Program-made: the position numbers and the translations under genes
Notes under the pieces: model-generated
Databases searched by the model: none
What the model saw: only the letters and a program-made list of their open reading frames with translations
Told to the model about the DNA's origin: nothing
DNA from: Capitella teleta
Taxonomy: Eukaryota; Annelida; Polychaeta; Capitellidae
Assembly: GCA_000328365.1 (NCBI GenBank)
Contig: KB308011.1
Location: forward strand, 57,562-121,561
Length of the DNA stretch: 64,000 nt
Direction: 5' to 3'
Shown: one piece after another, positions 11,956 through 21,822 of the stretch
Layout: the number at the start of each line of letters is the position of its first letter
Numbering within the stretch: the stretch's first letter is position 1

Positions 11956-12789
11956 GGTCATATCCGAGCTCAAGTCCTCGAGGATTCAGGATCCATGATG
12001 ATCGTCTGTTACATCTTGTGGAACTTAACAAACACGTACAGGGATTTAAGGGGCTACTAGTCATTTCGCCCGAACGCCATTTCGCCCGAACGCCATTTCG
12101 CTCGAACGCCATTTCGCCCGAATGCGATTTCACCCGAATACCATTTTGCCCGGGTCAACTCGGCCGAGGTCATCTCGCCCGAGGTCATCTCGCCCGACGT
12201 CATCTCGCCCGAATGTCATTATGCCCGGGTTTATGTACATGTAAAAATTTGACTTCACGGGTACAACATGACTTAAGCTTATAAATTATATATAGTATAG
12301 CATGCAGCATAACTTGTGTATTACATATACTATGCTACTGTAGAGTGTATTCATTCAATATTTGTATTACATTGTACTAGTACTTGATTAGTTTGTACTC
12401 AGTGCATGTATTGACACTGTACGAATCGGTCATCCTCGCATGTTCTGTTAACAAAGTTGCAAACACCGCTAGTTTGTACTGCTACTACGCTCAGTACTGA
12501 TGATTACGAATTCGTCATCCGAATATAATATCACAACAAAGTACTGATTATTAATGCCCATATTAATTAATATGAATCTTAAATCGGGCGAAATGGCATT
12601 CGGTCGAGATGACCTGGGGCGAGATGGCATTCGGACGAAATGACCAGTTCTCATGTAAGGCCTATACCTTCCGTTACAGAACGACCCGTGACGTCATGTT
12701 ATATCCGGTCATAGGTCATAGTTCCATAAGATGTAAAAGACGATCATCTTCGATCCTGAATCCTCGAGGATTTGAGCTCGGATACGACC
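11956..12789. mobile_element. Fold-back element with about 70 bp inverted ends and nested inverted minisatellites
   Basis: The outer arms 11956-12027 and 12718-12789 are inverted copies: GGTCATATCCGAGCTCAAGT on the left, and GGTCGTATCCGAGCTCAAAT read inward from the right. Inside them, 12060-12232 is an array of about 12 units of the type CATTTCGCCCGAACGC. Its inverse (CGGGCGAAATGGCATT type) is at 12583-12645. Between the two arrays is about 350 bp of AT-rich sequence. No protein is encoded. The symmetry suggests a palindromic MITE-like element. No convincing target duplication was found, so the superfamily is open. Confidence 0.7.
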
Positions 12790-15111
12790 TGGTTAATCCC
12801 GGTCCATGCACGGCACGAATAGTGCTTCGTGGCCATAAAATCAATTTGGTAAAATATGTATTCGCAATCATCACCAACAGTGCATGCTGCAGAGTTTATA
12901 TTGATGTCCATTCACTGCATGTAGCCTCAACAACGACGTCGCGTCATATTGGGCACAGTGAGGCCAATTTTGGTAATGGCTATAATATTATGCAAGCTAC
13001 AGAAGAGCACATCAAAGTGCAGAGGGGTGTGGAGAGAGAAGCACGCCAAGGGGTTTGTATTATTGTTATATATGCTAAATACTCAATCGGAAGCAGAGTG
13101 CGCTTCATTGGCTTTTCTCGTGTGCGTGTGTGTGTGTGTGTGTGTGGGGGGGGGGGGTGATTAAACGTGATCATTTGGATGCACAGAAACCAGCGTAATT
13201 TCCGTTTCATACTGACTACTGGAATGGTATATGTCCTTTACCCGGGGAACCTTCTGGATGACTATTTTGATCCAAATTAATTGTATTTCCTGCTCATTAG
13301 TAGCTGCATGGGTGGATGGAGTCCTTTGTCTCGCGGATTCTCGCGTGATCAGCAGCATGCTAGAATGTTAAAGCGTCAACTCACGATAGCTGGGAATTTA
13401 AGGGGCTAATATAGGATAAAGCACAGCATATCGAGTTTTCATTCAGCTGTTCGTATGGCGACGCCAATTCCCCTTAATTCCGGCTTCGATTCTGACAGAT
13501 CAGGTTACCCCTATGGGCATTCTAGTTACTGTAGCATATTTTCCCGACATCGACGAGTTAGGACTGCAAACTGCTTATGGAATTTTTGGAATTTTATTCC
13601 ACGTACTTGATATTTTCCCTAGCTCGCAATATGCCCCGCGGGAGTACCACTCTATGGACAGCAACAAATGTCGGATCGCTAAACAACGAAGGTAGCGCAC
13701 GTAGCCCACATGCATTCAATAAGATGTAGATGAAATCCCGAATCAGGGTTTTACCCACCACGAATCCGGATCGTATTAATAATCATAACGGCCGTCACTG
13801 AGCGGGAACGTTATGAAATCGCATTATGAGACTTCGACTAATACCATATAATATTTGGTTGGCGTCTCGCCAACTTTTGATATCACTTCGAACACACTTC
13901 TTCGACTCGTGATTGGACAGTTCAAATTTCTTCCAATCAGAAATGTCAAATTCTTGTCAATACGCTACAAATTTACTGCGAATTGACGAGAACTGCATTT
14001 TTGATAACATCGGGTTTTTATCATAACGATTCTCTCGGTTGCAGTCATAACGGTACTCTCAACCCAGGACACGATCAGGGTTTCTCTGCTACGCATGTCG
14101 TTAGGTCACAATCTCACAATCTTATTGTCTTCCACCTGATTTAAACCATTCATTGTTTGTGTTCAGAATCTGGCGAACATTGATCGTAAGAACATGTTTC
14201 ACCATGTGTCCTTCGATCTATATTCATAAAATAATGTTACTTAACGCCAACCTTTTAGTTCAAATACTTGCTCTCTATGCTTTAACATTAAGTGAATAAC
14301 ATGAGGGATCCATGCTATTTGTTTATTTATACGCGCTCATTATGCACTGATTATACACTTCATCAATACACAATGCTGATTGGCTGGCAGACTCACGGAG
14401 TGGTATACAGTTGGATAAACAATATATTCTCAACTGTAATTCAAATATACTACCCGGTAACTCAATGAATAATTATTGTCGATTAACTGCATTGCGAATA
14501 TTGTTCCATGAAATGTTTGCTTAAAAGAACGTCTTCCATTTCTATTCACACAAGCAACAACAAAGGCAGCATGACTGACCGGCTTGTGGGCCAGCTGCGA
14601 TTCACATGTGTTGAGGGACCGTAGCGGTCAGGCTATCGCAAACTACGCGTTTATGTCGGCAGTAAATGAAAGGAGAAATTCAAGTACCGTTTCCATGTTG
14701 ATCGTATCGTAATCTCATCTTATCGTATTGTTTGTGGCTGTCAGAATCCATCATCATAGGATAGAGACACTAGAATATTATTTAGCTTGTTTAATCTTGG
14801 AAGCCTGGATGTGAGCACAGTTACTACCTCGCTAAAGGACACCAGGTCAGTACCTCCAGTACTCAGTGCCAAGCCATTTCGAGGCGAGCACGTGAGTGAA
14901 TTAAACGAGATCCGCATTGTAACCCATGATCTAAGCAAAGGGAAGCAAACTGAGGATTATGGTGATCCGGGAACTGATAGATGTGATATATTTCCTACAG
15001 GATATAATCTTAATAATATATATTATCACCTTCCTTATTCTAAGATTACAAGTATACCACGAACAAAATTACATATCACATAATCATCTCAGCATTATTA
15101 ATTGGATCACG
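12790..15111. other. Intergenic spacer
   Basis: It holds a (GT)n tract running into poly-G at 13122-13157 and several GTTATGATT-type motifs (13781, 14021, 14046). No gene is recognised; the longest plus-strand frame (12609-13160) partly overlaps the fold-back element and the GT tract and is not credible. Confidence 0.45.
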
Positions 15112-15973
15112 ATGGCCACTTTAATTAGATTTTCGTTATTGCCGAAAATGCATCTAATCATCCTACTAGCAGTGCAGTCTCTTCAATGGTCACTGTTGAG
15201 TGGTCAACCCACATGTGGAATTCGCTTCTCGATTTTATGAGCCGCATTTGAGGAGGACGTGCGCCGTTCTAATAGATGAATTCTCAGAGCAAATCACACA
15301 GAAAATAACCACGCTGGAGTCAGCCGTCGACAAAATTGCAAGGAATTCTCCAGGTTAGTTGATTTTGTTTTTCCTCAACCTCGGAATCCTGAAGCTACTG
15401 AGGTTCATGCGGTCCTCACCCAAAGTCACACGATTGATTAGCTGGCATCGTACCAAAGCCCAAACGCTATAAGCCCAAACGCTATAAGCCCAAACGCTAT
15501 AAGCCCAAACGCTATAAGCCCTAGTGTCGACGATGCATTCGAATCGAACAATGGACTTATCAGGGAAATTCGCATCCGTTATGTCCGAGGATATCAGCAG
15601 GTATAGTTTAATCAAAATTGCTGAGCATAATGTCCTACAAACAATTTGCAGCATTCAAGTTCAATATGGCACCAAATGGGCCATTAGGCATGGCCGAAAT
15701 ACCGAAAGTTTTGAGTCATACACAATGAGGAGCAATGAGTACATCACCAGGGTTGAAGTGCGAACACAACACAGCAGTGTGGTCAACACAAATGTAGTGT
15801 CAGCTCTGAGGTTCACTACCAATCTGCGACCATCACCTGTTGATTGGATAGGAGTTAATATAACTGGGAGCGATTACGTCACCGGCAGAGGTCGCTTGCG
15901 ATACATTGCAGGCAACAGCGGACATTACCTGGATGGCATCAAGCTGTTTTTTGACAACTGCACGGATGAATAA
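15112..15973 (+). CDS. Jacalin-like lectin (ZG16-type), secreted
   Basis: The second exon, 15525-15973, encodes a jacalin-type beta-prism domain: SIQVQYGTKWAIRHG, then YITRVEVRT, ALRFTTNL, and the last blade GRGRLRYIAGNSGHYLDGIK. GSGxYxDxI-type ends like this form the sugar-binding loop in jacalin lectins. The first exon ends at 15353 (donor GTTAGT) and joins in phase 1. It encodes a short helical linker (FSEQITQKITTLESAVDKIA). A good signal peptide (from Met 15148: MHLIILLAVQSLQWSLLSG) lies just upstream, but in a different frame from the linker. Either there is an indel, or a splice is not resolved, or the true N-terminal exon is elsewhere. The intron contains four 15 bp repeats up to the acceptor. 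Expected role: secreted glycan binding, such as mucus or innate immunity. Confidence 0.7.
15466..15521. repeat. 15 bp tandem repeat next to a splice acceptor
   Basis: Four near-perfect copies of GCTATAAGCCCAAAC end a few bases before the CCCTAG acceptor of the lectin gene. They replace the usual pyrimidine-rich tract. Confidence 0.85.
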
Positions 15974-16090
15974 ATTGCTTCTTGGATAAATTAGTTATTC
16001 GTGACTCGCATAACCTTTATATAATTGTAACCTTTTTCGTGCAATTAATTTTTTCTCTCTCTTTTTTTTAATTTTTCGTATCTTTTCATA

Positions 16091-16195
16091 ATTCCACGAT
16101 ATTTCCGATTTGGCGGCAAACAAGGCCCCGGACCATGGATAAGCTTCATTGAAAGCACAATAAAGACATCGCTCTCGCACTATTGTTCTGTTTGA
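16091..16195 (+). terminator. Probable lectin 3' end with polyadenylation signal
   Basis: AATAAA at 16159-16164 lies about 190 bases after the lectin stop codon, in the expected place for 3' cleavage. The surrounding 105 bp (CAAACAAGGCCCCGGACCAT and flanks) recurs at 16720-16825, inside the adjacent TIR element. Confidence 0.5.
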
Positions 16196-16480
16196 TATTG
16201 GTATTTTATTTCATTAAATACTTCTTCCTTTTTTTTTTCAATCGTATACCCAACAATCGCAAGACTCAACATTTTTTTTTTTTTTTTTTCGCATACAACA
16301 GTTTTTGAAGCTTCCGTGATCCGAGGACAGATTCAAAATGTTTTCAACCGATGGATGTCATTCAAATATAAACACGGAACACGGGTTCGATATACATAAG
16401 GGTTCGATCATTTTAAATTATAAAATGTTGGTTTGAATTAACTGCTTCTCCAAGTAGGCCTGCATATACTATAATGTATA

Positions 16481-17163
16481 CAGAGTGGGCCAAAAGTAGA
16501 CTATATTCTCCATGTTAAGGATCTCAATGCTTCTCAATGGCGCAACGCATTTCTGAGAAAGTGTTGCAAAAGAGATCACAGTGTAAAAATCACACAGAGA
16601 CAAGAGAGATAAATACTTGGTATGGTTAGTCTAACATATCATGCTGTTATTCCTATCTTTCGTATTCATATTTCATCAACATATATCCCGATTTATCTCA
16701 ATAATATAGTGCACTCATCATTCCGTGATATTTCCACTTTTGGTGGCAAACAGGGCCCCGGACCATGGATAATCTTCATTGAAAGCACAATAAAGACATC
16801 GCTCTCGTACTATTGTTTTGTTTGAGAGTGCTATTGTTGTGATAGTAGCACTAATGTTCATCTCCTTAAATCAAAACAAACAAATAATTTGTATTGAAGG
16901 GCCATACAAGAGATCACATTCATTAATGCTCGTTCAGGGTCTCGTCTGATTTTACTCTCTTCGCGATCCCTCACCACTCGCATTTAAATGTTCCTCCATC
17001 ATTCAAAATTGACTCTTTACATGATATATTTGCATACACGGCGCAGAATAACATAGCAAATCCATACCAGGTCCTTATATTCTGGAATAATTTATAACTT
17101 TTTAGAAAAACTTAGAGATTTGTTTTTAACATGGAGTAGATAGACTACGTTTGACCCACTTTG
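16481..17163. mobile_element. Mariner-like non-autonomous element, TA-flanked, 683 bp
   Basis: Inverted ends of about 40 bp match closely: CAGAGTGGGCCAAAAGTAGA on the left, and CAAAGTGGGTCAAACGTAGT read inward from the right. Both then run to CTCCATGTTAA. TA dinucleotides flank each end (16479-16480 and 17164-17165). TA duplication plus a (C)AnAGTGGGnCAAA end is typical of the Tc1/mariner group. No transposase frame is present. The interior includes the second copy of the lectin 3' segment (16720-16825). Confidence 0.7.
16720..16825 (+). repeat. Second copy of the lectin 3'-end segment, inside the TIR element
   Basis: This 105 bp block is about 90 percent identical by eye to 16091-16195, including GGCCCCGGACCATGGATAA and the AATAAAGACATCGCTCTCG stretch with its polyadenylation signal. 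It lies inside the TA-flanked element 16481-17163. Confidence 0.8.
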
Positions 17164-18341
17164 TATATACTAGAAAATATCTGTCGAAGTGGTATTAGTC
17201 TATATGATCTGCAAACAAACAAAAACTGATGTATATTGACTCGAGTAAAAAAAAAATATCGAAACAAAGCTAGGAGCTAGACCTTAGCCTTGTCCTACTC
17301 GGAAATTTTAAAATTTGCATATTTCCAGGCGCTTAGATGGGGCTATGTTATCCATAGAATATATAGTAGCTGCGAATCTCTACTGGACGCCATTCGTGAC
17401 GTCACACAACGGGGTTGCACGGATTGTGATGTTATCTAAGCTCATTGGGATATCTGTCTGGCCTCATTTCATAGAATGAGAGGAATCAGAATAAATAAAT
17501 TCTCCTAGTGTCTGCGTGCAATATTGTTCCTCTATGGCTGGTTGTCTACAACACGAGAATAAGCAAACAGTATGAATAAAGGTGTTACGGTTGACCACAC
17601 AAATACCAGCAGACTGCAGTACATGCCTTTGTATGTGCTGTTCATTCTCGTTGCTTGCTTCGTCATTTGGTTATAATATTAAATTTTCCAAGTTATAGAA
17701 CTCGAAACAAAAGAATACAGGAAAGCAAATCATAACGCAATATCACAAAATCACAAGATTATCATAACGCATCATCACAGAAGTGTTCACTGGTCCCCTG
17801 CGCTACTGAAAGAAGCACCGGCACACACCGATGAAAACTCACCCCTATTTTGGTACATTTATTTTCACTCGATTTCACATGACGTCATTCGGAATTCTCA
17901 AGATAGCTCACAATTCGAGGCGAGTGAAAATGAATTCACAGTATTTGCTGAATACGACCGGTTGACTAATTGTTACTATAAATAGCAGCCAATGTGATAT
18001 CACCTGTCATCGGTGTGTGCCCGTGTCATTATATAAGTATATGACCAAGGAACCAGTGCACACAAACGTGAAGTGCGTTATGATTTCAATTCGATGCGTT
18101 ATGATTACGCATATGAGGACTGCTGCATTCGCCAGGTGTCGCCACAGTCAGAGAGTTTGTTTTCTGTCCAAGTGACAACTTGGCATCAATTCTTGCCGTC
18201 TCTTCGTTTGTCCGGCTTACTTCTTACACACTGCGGATATTCGTTAATATATTTACATTTTGGATTTTAATCTAAGTACGCAGGTATATTTCATATTTCA
18301 AATCATACAGTGTTATGTGCCGTTTTTGCGGATGAAATGAG

Positions 18342-18391
18342 NNNNNNNNNNNNNNNNNNNNNNNNNNNNNNNNNNNNNNNNNNNNNNNNNN
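18342..18391. other. Assembly gap, 50 N
   Basis: A run of exactly 50 N, so probably a placeholder of unknown true length. Confidence 0.99.
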
Positions 18392-18510
18392 CAATCATTT
18401 GATCGTATATTATAATAATAAAGTTATAATCATTTTGAAATGTGCTTCATTGTATGCAATTCTTACCCCTTTTTAATCTGACGCCATCTGATCTATCTCA
18501 TTATTATCAT

Positions 18511-18587
18511 GCGGTGGACTAGCTGACATACTAAAGCGAGCCCAATGGGTCTCAGACCTCGCCCGAGAATCTGTGCTAGCGGTGGAC
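18511..18587. mobile_element. 59 bp mini-element with 9 bp target duplication, copy 1
   Basis: The element is 18520-18578, starting TAGCTGACATACT and ending AATCTGTGCTA. It is flanked by perfect direct repeats GCGGTGGAC (18511-18519 and 18579-18587). Its ends form a 4 bp inverted repeat (TAGC/GCTA), and its centre holds the palindrome CTCGCCCGAG. A second copy at 55600-55653 has the same ends and its own, different 9 bp flanking repeat. Confidence 0.8.
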
Positions 18588-21500
18588 ACATTAGGCTAAT
18601 CATGCCATGGATCATTCATGGTCATCATAATGATACAGTAATTCAAAATACTGATGCTTCTTCTTGGCTTTTCCCATATCAATGTGCGGCAAACACCGAT
18701 GTGCTCCATGACAGTGGATCCTTGACGTCTTCCTGAGTTCTTTTTTTGTGCTCTGATGGTCGCTCTGTCATCTGATGGTGTCTTAACTGACTTGCGAGGG
18801 GTCCGACCGATCCTCATGCACTTCGACAATACGAGTAAACAGTAATGGGATTCATAAAAGAAGATAACAACGGAATTCTTGTGAAAGAGAGTTTTATTCA
18901 ATTGAACTTGAATATGCTTCATGTACACACCTGCGTGCTTGATGTCTTGTATTTTGTGGATGACCCTTGTGATTCCAAGTTCAGGTCATCATCATTAATG
19001 GCGACCTCGTTCTTTTCTCCACCTTGTTTAGCTGAAAATAGCAACTGATCATGTTTAGCTGTTCCTGTGGAATTCCTTGTTTCCTCAGTGAAGGGTGGCA
19101 TTCAATGTTGATGCTGGGGTGATTGTCTCTTTCTCACGTGCAGGGTTCATTCACCAGGATATTCATCTGTGTTCTTTGCTAAGCACGATGGTCTTTAATA
19201 CGGAAACATATCGCCTGAATTATCATTAATATTTGTTTGCTTATGTCATTGTAAATCTTAAATTCACAAAGTTTGTTACTCACAAAGTATGAAATACATG
19301 CGGTTATTGTGTGAAACTATTAATTTTGAGGTTATTGTATTTTACTAAGTGAATTTATTTATAGGTCAATTGAACAGCCTTTGAAATCAATGTAATTCGA
19401 GTACTGTACACGGTTTCTTTATCTGCATACACCATTTACATCTCATTTACCACTTTCGCAACTCTAGAGTGCTTCATTTTTCCTTCCAGTGTTCGATATC
19501 TGATGTCTTTGTTTTGGTAAGCGCATTAATCGATACTTCTTCCTTCAATGCATGCTTCCTCTGCTAACTTGCATGTTAGATCTCAGTGGTTAATTAATGT
19601 TAATTAATGTTTTGGCATTCAGGTCAACTTGCTTTTAAGTTAAGATGGTTCTTGCATGTAATATTGCGAAATGCATCTACAGAGATTATCTATGCTTTGT
19701 CATCTGTGCATTTATATCTGATATAAGATAAATAATTATCAAGTTTTAAAGTTAATGTATTGATTTTCATTGCTTGATTCTATGTGGGGAGAAACTCATA
19801 GTTCTTAGAACTGTTATCACTGATATGTTTTTGTTCCTCGCCAGCAGATTGGTTAATTTAATAATTATAAATTATATTATGAATGAACACTTGTGGAATT
19901 TATACTGATTTCGAGCTAGAATTTCTCAGATCATACTATTTGTACTAGGTGTGAACGCTGCATGTTGACGATGCTGCATGTGTTGTCTCAATGTGCCGTT
20001 CAAGCAGAATGAATTATTTGATGTCCTTACTGGTCATTGTGCTCGCATGAATATTTAAATAAATATTATATATAAATATAATATATAATTATATATATAA
20101 ACTGATGCATCAAATATTTCCGCTACTTCATTCTCTCGCACTGTTGTTGGTCGCCCTTAGAAGTTTTCAGTCATGGGTCATAATTAATTAATTAATTAAT
20201 TAATGTTATTAATTATCATCACTGACTGACAGCACACTCATTCCATAGGCTACATCAAGTACCGTCTTGTAAATGTTTCTCTCTCTTGTCATAATATCTG
20301 ATCTCTGCACTGAGCTGGTGCTGGTGCTACATGTAAGATGCTCCACTCTGGAAATTACAACGCACGGAAATTTCCTTTGGAATTGAATTTCACGCACAGA
20401 ATTGATTTAGAAATTAAAGAATATTGACTTGATGCTCAGTGTGCGGTAAAACTGTAAAATGCAAGTGTCTATGATTGCCGTTGATTGACAAACTGCTTTC
20501 TTTGAACATAATTGAATATCTATGAATTGATCTCCTGTTTGCGCTGTGAGACGATCCTTCCATTGTTCTTCATTGTCTTCTTCTCTTTGAATCTTTGCTT
20601 CACCTGCGCCGATGAAAGGTGAAAGAAAAAACCTTCAGCAGAAGGCACACTGTAGGCTCTTGTTTATTATTTTAATTCATTCAAATCATCGATTCTCAGC
20701 CTCTTGAAGTTCGTTATATACAAGATAAGAAAAGATATGTTATCCGTCCGTATGTTTTAGTCCTTTTAAATCATTTTTAGTGCTCTCTCTTCGTTCTTTT
20801 TTTAAACCTCACGTCTTTGATTATGAACAATAGAATAGCTGCCCCCTTCTGAATCACATGACCTATGTGGCATGTGCTATTACGGACATAATTATATATA
20901 CGGACATTATGTGCTAATAAGGACATAATTATGCAGGTGTGAGACTGTGCTTCAAATGACCCATAATGCAGCTGTGCTTAATGATTGCATAACATTTCAT
21001 GTCCGGTGACAGTGGACTTGACAGTAATAAACAGCTGAATTATTAATGAAAGCCCAAAGTATTAAATATATTAAATATTGATCAATAATATTGATCAATT
21101 TGGAGTGAATTTTGTCTGAAGATACATTGCCAGCTGTGTATATTGCAGAACTAAGGTTATAGGTTATTACATATAGGGTATATAATTATTATTGATTATT
21201 ATTAATTATTATTATAATTATTGGCATTTAATCAATTTTTCACATTGAACCCATGCACTTCACATGTGAAAATTTATTTGTATGCTAAGCGACAATGCAG
21301 CATGTTTCGATTACATGTATAATGTTCAAATTCAACACGAAGTATTCATTTGCATCAATTGCTTAAATCAATTTAACGCAAAGTGGAATATATTCAATTT
21401 TGGTTCAATTGAATTTCTACCACCACAGTGATTTTTACAATTTTTTCCAGTTGTTGGTAAGGTTGGGATAATTACAAAGGTCAGCATATCTATTGAATAG

Positions 21501-21822
21501 GAATTGTTCCTTTGCAACCTTGCTATTCAGAGTGCACGTCTAGTTTGTCTGCTCGTTCTCTTTGAGTTCTATAAATTTTCATATTTTTTTTAAACAATGA
21601 AGGTATTTACTGCACTGACGCAGTATTCTTCAGTGATTACACTCAGCCTAAAAGCAATCTATTACACATACATTTGAGGTTATCAAGAGACAAAACTGAG
21701 ATTGTATCTTCAATGTCAGTATAGCATTTCTATTCCTCATGCAACAATCCGTCTCTCAATCAGAATGACGCCTCTGTCGTCCAACGCTCTTCAGAACACA
21801 TCCGTCTGAAGTGTCGCCACCC

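Larger units (their letters stand above)
17164..21822. other. AT-rich spacer upstream of the Mg2+ transporter gene
   Basis: It holds four GTTATGATT-type motifs (17728, 17760, 18075, 18096), the 50 bp assembly gap, a 59 bp element with target duplications at 18520-18578 and simple AT tracts near 20060-20215. A minus-strand frame at about 18600-18930 has a basic, Ser/Thr-rich stretch but no recognised family. Confidence 0.45.

Noticed and set aside
12060-12232. Regularly repeated units resembling a CRISPR array
   Set aside because: Units are adjacent with no unique spacers and sit inside a fold-back element of an animal genome.
18596-18928. 110-codon minus-strand frame with a basic Ser/Thr-rich stretch
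   Set aside because: No recognised family; it starts inside AT-rich sequence and no splice partner was found.
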